Below are positions 13,801 to 24,600 of a stretch of DNA of 64,000 nt, one piece after another (position 1 is the first letter of the stretch; every line of letters begins with the position of its first letter). The DNA is from Narthecium ossifragum (Eukaryota; Streptophyta; Magnoliopsida; Dioscoreales; Nartheciaceae), in assembly GCA_963920575.1 (NCBI GenBank), contig OY986965.1, forward strand, positions 3,161,072 to 3,225,071, in the 5' to 3' direction. Below the pieces are notes generated by a model that searched no databases, was not told the DNA's origin, and saw only the letters and a list, made by a program, of their open reading frames with translations. The translations under genes were made by a program, and so were the position numbers.

Positions 13801-16800
13801 ACTTCAAGCATTTAGTGGGACTGTAATAGTTCAATTCTTTATAATATCTTGTAGCATATCAGTTTCAACTTGTATATTGGTGTGCTTTATTTTTGTCTCA
13901 CCCTTATACCACTGTTCTCTTACTGTGACTTGTGAGTGGTTGCTGCTTGTTTTCCTACACTTAGGTTGCTTATGATGGAGGATTGAGAAATCTGGCGCTT
14001 GACACAATTGGTCATATGGTCAGTCAAAAATATCACAACAGAGTCATTCAGGTACAATATAGATCTTGTTTCTTACTTTAACTATTTCTCAGTGAGCATT
14101 AGTGTATTATCTTCACGCAGGATTATACATTTCATAACAAAATATTTCTTCTATAATAATATTTTGTTATTAAACCTTTTGTTTGGGTGGTAAATTATCT
14201 ACTCATAGGGTTAGGAGATTAGAAATATTGATAAAGGTGCACAAGGAACTCTATAGTCTAATTGCAGCTGTGCCAATTCTTATGCGTATTCTGCAATTAG
14301 AATAGTAAATCGCTTTCAGGAATTGTTTTAAGCTGGTAACTTGGATATCTTAGCAAATTGTATCTGGAAGGTGATTTTTTGGCATACTACTCTTTTCAAC
14401 CTTAAACACTATTAAGTGTCGTTGGAAAGCAATCTGCCGCATCATGAGAATCGTAATCCTATTGGATGCCTCGGAGTAAAATGTGAAATAGCTAACAATG
14501 TCAAGTCAGCAATCCAGGCACCAAATCTTGGCACATTATAACCTAACATTGTTACCTGGAATCTTTTTGCTCAGCATTTTTTGTCAAGTCCTGTGATTAG
14601 ACTGAATGAATTATTAGCTTTTAGTTTTTTGTTGGCACAGTAATCTTGGACAAGTGGCCTGTACCATTAAACATCTGTGTCAAACTTTCAATAATTTTGT
14701 TAAATCCAGTGAAATGTCTTCCTCAAACTAAATATTCAGCACCTCTGACAATTTCGACTTCTGCAGAACAGTCAACTTGCATATGTTCTCACCTGTTGGA
14801 TTCAAGTTGACCTGTAAATATTGAGTAGTTTTAATCATTTTCTAACAGTCCACTATAGTTCGCTTGCCTTTTCTGATCTGAGAGTCTAGATTTAGTTGAT
14901 GCGTGACACTCTTAGACATTATCCTTTCCTCATAGTATTGTCTAAATTATGAGCGAAGGAGCCAACAGTGCTACCCACAGATCTAAAGAATCTGAGAATA
15001 TACACTGGTAGATAGAATTATGACTGTAGGTCATCGCTGATTGTTTGTTCAGTCTGACAGACCTAATTTACTAGTTCCACGCATGATCTCTTAGCTACTT
15101 TCACGTAGGAATCATTCATCTAAAGATCTGAAGTTTCTCACTTGGTGTTTATTGCGTCATGCAACAGGCCTAACTTTGTGACCCCATGCCTATTTCTGAT
15201 CCTTATACCATCTGAACGATCTATCATGCCTTGGCTTATTTTGATATTAGTCGATGCCTGCTATCAGGATATGCTTCACCTTTTCAGAATCTTTAATTTG
15301 TGAGGGTGCATTCCTTTTGCAGCATGAAGCAGGGCATTTCTTGATTGCCTACTTGCTTGGTGTTCTACCAAAAGGATACACATTAACTAGTCTAGAAGCT
15401 TTAAGGAAGGAAGGATCACTCAACGTTCAAGCAGGCACTGCTTTTGTGGATTTTGAATTTGTTGAAGAAGTATGTTCCCTATACTTGTTATGTTCGTTCA
15501 AAGCATATATTTAAATTGCTTCATCTGTTTCTTGTAATATCGAAAGTTCCTGCTATGAAGTTATCTGCATCAGAGTTGTCTCGGTCCTATTTCATCACTT
15601 GCTAAGCTACAATCTTCAGTTATTCCAGTAATTTTTTTCCTAGAAATTATGTTAGATGAAGCTGCTTTATATTGGCATTGAAGCTTTTGACAAGCCAATA
15701 TCCATAAATTGTAACTAAAGAGTGTAATAATTGGATAACAAGCCTGTGCCTACATTGTCAAGTGTTTCGTATCTGGTTTTTTGGAGGGCAGGCTGCCACA
15801 GATCTGAGGTTTCAGTTAAGATAGAAAGAACAAATTAGGTATTTTCCATGGATCTGTTTTGGCCCTTATGAAGCAATCATGGTCAACCGACATTGTCTCA
15901 AGTCTCCGTAAGGCCTGCTTCCCAGTGGACAACGAGTTTGAAATGATTGTTTTACCAATTGCTTGTATTTTAGAGTGAACAATCTTCCAATTCGCAATGC
16001 TGTTTCATTACATATTTAACATTGGCAAACTAAAATGAAAATTATTAGAAAAACATTGTAGCATGCTTTTCTTTTTTCACTCTTTCTTATTAGCTATCTT
16101 GTCATGTTCTGCAAAAGGTTTAAAGTTTTCCTACGGAAAGTAGCTACTTTCCCATTTGGGATTTTACTTTCATTGATAAATTGCTCTTTTACAAGTCTAG
16201 CTTTCCATTCTGAACAGCGAAACACATGTTTCATTGTATCTCCCTTATAAACCTAAGTAGTATTTTAGGCTACTGAAATAATGATGCTTGTCTTTAAGGA
16301 AAGGCCTGCTATGGTCGTCATATTGAGCTTATTGTTCTGCTGCCTGTAATGAAAGGACATTGCATCTATCTAGTGGGACAGGAAATTGCATTAACGAGAA
16401 ATATAAAACTAGAACATGCAACAGAGCTGAATAGGATAGTAGGAGAGTCATCTTTCTTGTGCATTGATTTTTTTTTTTTTAAATAACAATTGAGGCTTTA
16501 TCGGGAAAATATACCCATACAACCACAAATTCCTCACACAGAGAATTCATATCCAAGACCGCGGGAGGTTACAAGCATTGAATGCTACACCACTACAATG
16601 CTGGTATTGTGTATAGTTGCAAAGGGGGGAATGTTTGGTGTGAAAAAGTTACTTGATAGACTTTGCCTATCTATGAGCAGACCAGTATGGCCGCGGATAA
16701 AACAATATGTTAACATTAGATATTTTTTTGAGTACTGCTTTCGTACTTTATTGTGAGTTATTTTGTTGATTTGAAGGTTTTGAGTCAAAAGTTTGGTTTG

Positions 16801-17385
16801 ACAGATCATTATTTTATTTTTAGTCTTACCAGTGGCCATTAATCCATGGTGTTGTTTACCATGCAGATAAATACTGGAAAAGTATCTGCAAAGGTTAGAT
16901 CTTGCTTTCCTTTGCAATTTCTTGACTAACTTCGGAAAAGAAATTATGACAGTATTATAATCGTAGTAATTGTGTGTTTATGCTGGGCGTCTATTACAAG
17001 CATTTTCTTCTGCAGATGCTTGACAGGTTTTCATGTATAGCATTGGCGGGTGTCGCGACGGAGTATCTTCTATACGGATACGCTGAGGGAGGACTTGCTG
17101 ATGTTGCCAAGGTTGACCTCAATTAGTCGCTCACAATAACATCAATTGTGTCTAACATTGTGTCATTTCATGTGGGTGCAACAGTTGGATAGTTTGTTCC
17201 AAGGCTTGGGATTCACACAAAAGAAAGCAGATTCTCAGGTACGGTGGGCTGTGCTGAACACCATTATCATTCTTCGCCGGCATGAGAGAGCCAGTTCTCA
17301 GCTCGCGGAGGCAATGTCATCTGGGAAATCAGTTGGCTTTTGCATTGACATTATAGAGAAGAGCATAAATGTTGAAGATGTCTGA
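10815..17385 (+). CDS. M41-like putative plastid metalloprotease (At5g27290/VIR3-type)
   Basis: Seven exons: 10815-11039, 12196-12414, 13965-14051, 15323-15469, 16867-16893, 17016-17111, 17185-17385. They join in phase to 333 residues. The zinc-binding HEAGH motif of M41 (FtsH-type) peptidases opens exon 4 at residue 178, followed by FLIAYLLGVLPKGYT and, later, FSCIALAGVATEYLLYG, GGLADVAKLD and the conserved tail block ADSQVRWAVLN. A hydrophobic segment at about 100-145 (AAVLGGFSAWVAFG, LLYVTLGLLFLGTVDLV) suggests membrane anchoring. There is no AAA ATPase module, so this is the stand-alone peptidase-like family. From memory it resembles Arabidopsis 'stress regulated protein' At5g27290 and VIR3. 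Plastid targeting is inferred from family and N terminus. Whether it is proteolytically active cannot be told. Intron 2 carries a MITE. Confidence 0.87.
12843..13117. repeat. MITE-like insert bounded by 35-bp direct repeats (intron 2)
   Basis: A stretch reading GGTTAGCTTATTTTGGGTTA... then AATGATTACTTRGAATARGAAAAAG, the latter twice, lies in intron 2 of the metalloprotease gene. It is flanked by near-identical direct repeats (GATAGTTTTCCARTAATTTG, continuing to CATGGTTTA) at about 12843-12878 and 13082-13117. Related sequences occur at about 18500-18740 and, in reverse orientation, at 23290-23490. This suggests a family of small non-autonomous elements. The long flanking repeats are not a normal target duplication and may reflect local duplication. 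Confidence 0.45.
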
Positions 17386-19640
17386 AGACTGAATGAAAAA
17401 TTGGTACTTCACCTAAACCATGTTTTTGGTCGATCATCCTTGTTTCATATGGTTATTATGGCAAATGTTTGGCATACAATAAATGTCTGCAACTCCTGTT
17501 TGGAATGAGCTGTTGCTCTTCAAGTTTAGCAGCAGGGCTGGAAATCGCGTATCTGAAAATTTCCTTAAGATTTGCAGTCAAGATCAACTAACGTCGTGAA
17601 ATCCCCTTTCAGGTAACTTTTCTAATTCTTTTTCTGTTTCCTCAAATGTTCTTTAGATTTCCAGTTAATGTTCTTAGTCTGAGCTCTTTTACAAAACTTG
17701 GTTGGCGTTGAACCCCCACCAGCTGTTTGGCATGGTATTTGCCTGTTGTCCATTTTTTACCTTGTGAATCTATTATCTTCCTTTTTTTTTAAAAAAAAAA
17801 AACCTTTTACTTAACGTGCTATGAGCAATGCATCATCCAAGAAAATTTAATATTGAAACAATTGTAATTTTTATACCTACAGTCTGAATATATGGTTGGA
17901 ATTTGATTCGGAGTAGAATGCTGATTTGTGTACATGCTGACGTGGCATGTGTTTTCATCCATCAATGGATTACATGGAAGAATTGGATTGAATTATTCAT
18001 TCAGTTTATTGGTAGCTCACCAATAGACTCTATCAATCAATCGGTATCTCACTATTGTTACAATTCAAATGGTTGTGAGTACTGATTTATTGATTTAGTT
18101 TATTAGTAGACCATTATTAATGGACTAGATGAAAGAATCGGTGTCCACTACCGATCAAGTGGCATGTGCATTATGTATGTCATTTGTTTATATACATAAA
18201 AGATTGTTCTTTGAAGTAACCTCTTACAAATGAGTCAAAAAAATTGATGTGTGGAATTTTTGACACCAGGTCAGATTGTGCCAAGATCCACGTGTTAAAA
18301 GAACATGCTAATTTTTTTTTTGTGGGTTCTTTTCCCATGTGGGATCAACCATCGAGTCATTGTAGGAACTTTTGTAGTATTTGTTTAAAATTTAAATGCC
18401 TATGCTGAAGCAATAGTTTGGTCCAGCAAAAATTTGAAAAAACTTATATATTATTTCATAAGTGGGGATGATGCGGTGGTATTGGCGTAGAAATTACAAC
18501 ATCTAATTTACTAGTTTGGTATGTGAATAATTTTATTTATGATTAAGGGATTTTATTTCAGGTTTTAGGAATAATTTTGTAATGATTATTTGGAATAAGA
18601 AAAAAATAAAACGGAGAATGAGAATAATTTTATAATAATTATTTGAAATAAGAGAAATGATGTTTAGAGATAAAGTGTGTAATAAGTAATGGATTCGAAA
18701 ATGTTCTTGGAATACCCCTCCTTTAACCCTAAGGGTTAATCTCAAAATTTATTCTTTCGGCCGATGAGACAAAATCTCAAAAAAAAAAAAAAGGGAAAAG
18801 ATGTCATTCATGTCTTGTTTGTGTGTATGGGTGTGTTTGTGCCGATTAAATGCATTATTTTGAGAATCGAACTTATTCGTGTTTATAAAAATCTTATTTG
18901 GAAACAATAGCAGTTAATGGGGACCATGTCAAAACTTTTTTAGAGGCGAAGTAGTTTATGTGTTTTTATTTGACCACACCATAGCTGCGGTGTAACATAC
19001 ATAGAAATTAAATAATAGATTAATATTTTGTTCTATAAATTTGAAAATAAACATACATTCAAATAATAAATTATGTGAATATATTTTTCTATCATAGTTA
19101 TTAATGTGTCATAACTAACCAATTTTTCAGCAGCCGTCGTTGCACTGCACATTATCACAGTTTATAAAAACATCGAATCTTACCAGTCATAAAAAACATA
19201 ATATGGTTTATAAAAACAACGAGATCTTTCCAGTCATAAAAAACACAATGTGCCACAAAACGGAGGTTTAATGTGTGGCGGTTAGCCTCTAGCTTAAGCT
19301 TAAGATGATGATGCGGCTTATATTATTAAAATCTGTTTGGGCTGTTCAAATGCATTATTTATTTATTTTATTTTTTTGCATCGGATTGGATGTAGCCGCT
19401 TTCATCATAAATTTGTTTTGAGAGTAACCTCGGACTGGTGGTGGCCACGCTTAAATTGTGTTAGAAATTAAGTAGTAGTTTATGAGTGCTTCGATTTTGA
19501 TTGCATTAATAATACAATACAGATCGGAATTGTATGTGATTTCTTAGAATGAAAAAGTGATATTTTGTATTGCATCACCGTCGAAACCAATATTTATTGA
19601 GATAATAAACAACATAGACATATTTTTTTTTTGGGAAGAA
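17386..19640. other. Intergenic, repeat remnants, no gene
   Basis: Spacer after the metalloprotease gene (first part probably 3' UTR). Near 17920-18160 are partial repeats with CAATCGGTATCTCAC/CACCAATAGACTC motifs, related to 2455-2600. At about 18500-18740 lies another copy of the GGAATAAGAAAA small-element family (it ends near AACCCTAAGGGTTAATCTC). At about 19140-19260 there are two copies of a 40-base unit containing GTTTATAAAAACA and CCAGTCATAAAAAACA. No coding frame is supported. Confidence 0.45.
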
Positions 19641-20667
19641 ATCATTTTGGTCCCTTCTAGTTTCAGGGTTTTTTATTTTAAAACGTAATAAAACAGACTC
19701 TGTAATTATAATAATTTCAATTAAAGCCTAAATTACTGACAGCTGTTTTTTGACTTAACGATCATTAATAATTTATTTTGGGGAAATATCATTTTGGTCT
19801 CATTTAGTTACATGGTTTTTTTCATTTTAAACTATGTATTTTAAAACGTAACAAAATAGACCCTATGATTACAATAATTTCACTTTAAACTCAAATTTAG
19901 TAACGGCCGTTACAGATTTAACGTCAAATTAGCTTTGACTCAATGTTGATTGGTTTATTATGTTCTCTCTTTTCTCATTTATCTCCCTCTAGTCGCTTGC
20001 GGCTTCCCGCCATTAGACTGCCTGGTACGCCATCTCCAGATCTCTCTCGACAGGCTGAGATCTTAGGCGACCCAAGAGGCTATTACTCTAATCTCTCCCT
20101 TTATATTGGTAGCCTTCTACTCCTGTAGATTGTCGCCGTCACCCATGCAAGCTCTTCCCAGCTCTCTCCATTGCAAACCAAGATGTTGCTCCGCCTCCAG
20201 CGCATCCTCGAGTACCCGCTAGACTTGTCTGTGGTCAACATGCTCTTCACCCAGCTGGTCCATGCATGGGATGCTTGCTTTGACAACTATGATTGTAATG
20301 GTGCGGCGAACGACCTGGCGGCGAGGCTGACGACGAGATGATCGTTTGTCGTTAAGTCCGTAACAGTCATTACTAAATTTGGGTTTAAAATGAAATTATT
20401 ATAACCATAGGGTTTAAAATGAATTATTATAACCATAGGGTTTAAAATGAATTATTATAACCATAGGGTTTAAAATGAAAAATCCTGAAACTAGAGGGGA
20501 CTAAAATGATATTTTCTTTTTCATTTTAAATCATGTGTTTTAACAAACGACCGTTACTAAATTTGAATTTAAAATAAAAATATTGCAACTACAGGGTATG
20601 TTTTGTTACGTTTTAAAACACATGGTTTAAAATAAAAAATCCTATAACTAGAGGGGATCAAAATGAT
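19641..20667. mobile_element. Non-autonomous element with doubled long inverted repeats
   Basis: The outer ends match in inverted orientation: ATCATTTTGGTCCC at 19641 against ATCATTTTGATCCC read inward from 20667. The match continues through TTTTAAAACGTAAYAAAAYA. Inside lies a second related inverted pair, 19788 inward and 20510 inward, continuing to CAAATTTAGTAACGGCCGTTA. Each side thus carries two tandem repeat units. The right inner arm holds a 32-base unit three times (about 20396-20475). The middle (19930-20345) is GC-richer and non-repetitive, with a small open frame at 20183-20341 (52 codons, begins MLLRLQRILEYPLD), perhaps a captured exon piece I do not recognise. No target duplication was found. 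The MULE class is suggested only by long inverted repeats. Confidence 0.5.
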
Positions 20668-21540
20668 TTTTATCTTTTTTTTTTTACATTTGATATGGTG
20701 TCAAACACCTTTTCAATTATTATTTTAGGTCGAATCACTATACTTTACTTAACACTTGTCACCTTATCATGGTTATAAAAAACGTAACACACGTGATGAT
20801 TAACCCATCCAATTTAAGTCTATGGAAGAGGACATTTATGTGCAGCACATGACTAATGGAAATAGTATGAATTTCAATGTCACAAAAGCCATTCCAAGAG
20901 AGAGAGAGAGAGATGAGAGATGGGTCTTATGTGCTGGATGGCACGGTGACCAGTCAGCCGCTGCCTCTTTTTTTTCTTTTCCTCTCTCTCCTTTGGTTAT
21001 GTGCACGTCAGATACGTATGACTGAAACAAAGAAGACAACTCTCTCTCTCTCTATATATATATTATTATATTCTAAAAACGCTTGGCTCTTGAATTTGTT
21101 GGGATTAATTTTTGTACTTGGACGCCGGTCTAATGGAGGAAGTCGCCGCCCTGCCGAGATGGATGGAGGAAGCCGTTGCTGAGATGGATGATGCCCTGGA
21201 AGAACAATGGAGGAGATGGTATGGTCACTGAGCAGATGTACTGTAGCAGATGTACTCGTTGGTATGGTCACTGAGCAGATGTACTGGAGCAGATGTACTC
21301 GTTTGATGAATGAACAAAGCTTAACGGGTCATGAGTGAGTAAATCCGACCCGTTAAGCATCAATTGTGAAATCTGGATTGCCACGTGGTGACAATTCAAA
21401 CCCCACACGTAAGGTTGGCTTGATAGCCAACTCATATACATCATTTTGCTAAAAAGAAGCCATATATGACTCCAAATATTCATTGGCAGCTTCATGGGCG
21501 GCGGTGGTAAGCTCACCGCGAGTACACAGACCTCAGCGTC
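20668..21540. promoter_or_regulatory. Aminotransferase upstream region
   Basis: Contains a GA run (about 20897-20912), a CT/TA run (21038-21066), and a 43-base unit repeated in tandem at 21218-21260 and 21261-21303 (GGTATGGTCACTGAGCAG...). A G-box core within CCACGTGG lies at 21381-21388. The TATA box of the downstream gene follows at 21541. Open frames here are low-complexity and not credible. Confidence 0.45.
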
Positions 21541-21562
21541 TATATAAGAGCTCTCTCACGTG
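21541..21562 (+). promoter_or_regulatory. TATA box and G-box of the aminotransferase gene
   Basis: TATATAAG at 21541-21548 lies 56 bases before the ATG at 21604, at the usual place for a short leader. CACGTG (21557-21562) follows it and a second CACGTG is upstream at 21382-21387. G-boxes bind bZIP/bHLH factors, but their use here is inference. Confidence 0.6.
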
Positions 21563-21603
21563 GTCTTGTCCCTCGATAAACCTCCTTTTTACTTTGCTTT
21601 CCG

Positions 21604-24600
21604 ATGGCACCCTCCACTGCTGCCATTCAGGCAATTAACTTCCATCAAACCTCTCTAGTCCTCAATTTTCTTCTTATTTTTTTTTTTAAATCACTAATAT
21701 GTTCGCTATTTTCATGTACGAAGGTTTTCGCTAAGGGCGGCGACACCGGCCGGTCGACGGAGGCGGCGGCGGCGAGGCCTTCGATACGAGGACTGGTGGC
21801 GGAATTGATGGCCTGCGTCAACCCGGAGAAGCGGCTGATATCGCTCGGCGTCGGGGACGCCTCGGCCTACCCTTGCTTCCGCCAAGGGCTGGACGTGGCC
21901 GGGCCGCTGGTGGCCGCGGCCTCCACCGGGGGGTTCGACAGCTACGCCCCCTCGTTCGGCCTCTCCTCAGCTCGGAGGTGCGTCATTCTTGTGGGACTTC
22001 CTTTTCTTCTTCTTTCCTCGCTCATCTTTTTTGCGTGTGTTTGTTTCCACGGCATTTTCCGTTACGTGGATTAATTTGGATGGTGAATACCAGCTATTTT
22101 AGTACTTGTTTCGTAGTTGCCAACCAATTCTCCCGTCTCATAGGACTCGAGTGAGTGGTTCACATGGTTTCATGCATCTGTTCCTGGTCTTCTTATCTTA
22201 GTTGAGCCATCTAACCATGACTAGTAATAGATTACTGATAGTTGATTATGAGAGATTTCACTGAAGTTAAAAAGGTCTTTTTTTTTTTCCTTTCTTCTTG
22301 CTTTCTATTGGACTGATGACGATAAGGTCCGAAACTTCAAACCTATACGATGGATCAGTCTCCAAAGTTATAGAGATATGTGTAGTATAAAATTATACGT
22401 TATGGTGTTTAGTGCGATAATAAATAATATAATATTTTATATTGGATAATTAAAGATAGTCTCATGCCGGATTAAATTTTTACCACTTTTAAGTCGATGT
22501 AACTTTATACGAAGTCCATCATATTGTCTGGTTTTGGTAGATGTTATAATGCCCATATTTTCTCATATTTAATCACATCTTTAATAAAAAAATATTTTTA
22601 TCTATTCATAATGGATCATACTTTACATCATTTATGTCACGTTGTACCAAACCCTGGAAAATAACATTATAAAATATCCATCATGTATGTATAAGTTATA
22701 CATCTCTATCTTATAAAATGAACCAAACAGACCATCAATATCTCACCATTGAATAATCTATTATGTCTTTTCTACTTGTTAGGCATAATAAACAAATGGG
22801 ACGTCTTTGTTTTATGTACATGTGATATAAACTCCCGAAGTAATTACTACTTTCATCTTCAAAATATGTGTCAAACGTGAAATTAAATTAGTCAACGGAA
22901 GTCATTCTTTCACTCCGATCATAACTTTGCTCCATCTCGATCTAAAGAATAACATTCAATAAATTTAACATAAACTAGTTGTTATCAATAATCTCGTCCG
23001 AGGTTTTTGGATTTGCAAATTAGGGTTGTTTACAACGAACGAAACAAATGGATAAGACCATATGATGTTTCAAGGTGGGGTTTGTTTTTTTAGTTATAAG
23101 TTGTTGGGCCAATTTTATATGAGACAGTGAGACAGACGCAACTCTGATGAGAGACAGAGAGATAAGGTTGTGCATGCATTGCCCATTCTTCTCCACGTCT
23201 CTCTGAGATTGATCCCAGGAAAACCTTTGATATTTGATGGTGACATCCTATTTAGTTATTTTATAAATTAATGACAAATCATTTCATGAATTTATTTATT
23301 TATTTATGAATCTCATTCGTGAATGAATGTAAAATAATCATTACTATTTTATCTCCATTCCATTTATCATCAGCAGTCTATTTTTTCCTATTCTCATTTC
23401 TTAACCCCTCTTAATTCAGAATAAGCTAACTCAAAATCCTTTTAATCCCCATTAACTCTGAATAAGCTAGCTCCACACCAAACACCCCGTATCCGCAAAA
23501 AAATAAGGGTTATTTACTTTTGAAACCTTGAAAACTTCTTAAATTATAAATGTACCCTTACAATCTTTGCCTTTACATATATACCCCTGAAAATATTGTA
23601 ATAATGTTAACCATATCCTCCGTTTACTAGCTGGTTACTATTCACGAAATATGCCTAGAATATACCTAATATCGTTAAATAATCTTTTGAAAAGATAATT
23701 ATACCCCTGGTTATGTTTATACTCTGGTTAAGTTAGATGTTAATGGGGATGGGCAATTAAGTAATTTTTCCCACCCTGGTTATGTTTCTACTCTGGTTAA
23801 TTTAAATATATGTACGGACTTGGACGGAGGGGCATGGTTAACATTATCATAATGTTTTCAAGGGTACATATGTAAAGGCAAAGATTGTAAGGGTACATTT
23901 GTAATTTAAAAAGTTTTTAAGGTCTCAAAAGTAAATAACTCAAAAAATAATAAAGAAAGAAACTATTTTTTTTCTTTTTAATCTTGATATCTCGATTACC
24001 CAGGTAAATCCAATATTACCTGCTCAGTCCCTAACGGCTAGCTTTTGCCCACAGGGCGGTGGCGGAATACCTATCATGGGGTCTAACACCCACCACTGGC
24101 ATCAAGGAGGAGGACGTCTACCTCACCGTCGGCGGCACCCAGGCCATCCAGACCAGCGTGGCCGCGCTCGCCGGTCTCCGCGGCGCTGCCGCCTCCCCCA
24201 ACTTGCTGCTGCCGCGGCCCGGGTTTCCATTGTATGAGGCAGCGTGCACGATGACCCGCGTGGAGCCCCGCTACTACGACCTTCTCCCCCACCGCTCCTG
24301 GGAGGCCGACCTCGCCGGAGTCCAACGCCTTGCCGACCATAATACTCTTGCCATCGTCTTCATTAGCCCCAATAACCCTTGTGGTGCCGTCTACTCCGCA
24401 GCCCACCTCCGGCAGGTAATGTAATGCCTTTTTCATGCTACTACCTGTGATTATGGTGATGTTGGCAAACTAAAGTAATCTTTCGTCGGTTGGATTTTTG
24501 AATAAGAGCAAGCAAAGGTGTGGATTTGAAAGAATGAATGGAAACCATACTTTTATTTGATTTGGTCTGGTTTGTTTTGGGGAATCTGAGAAACTCTAAA

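Noticed and set aside
20396..20475. Short regularly spaced repeats that could suggest a CRISPR-like array
   Set aside because: A plain three-copy tandem of a 32-base AT-rich unit inside a transposon arm, without unique spacers, in a plant genome.
20822..21182. Overlapping frames around the GA/CT runs
   Set aside because: Low-complexity frames in the aminotransferase promoter with no family signal.
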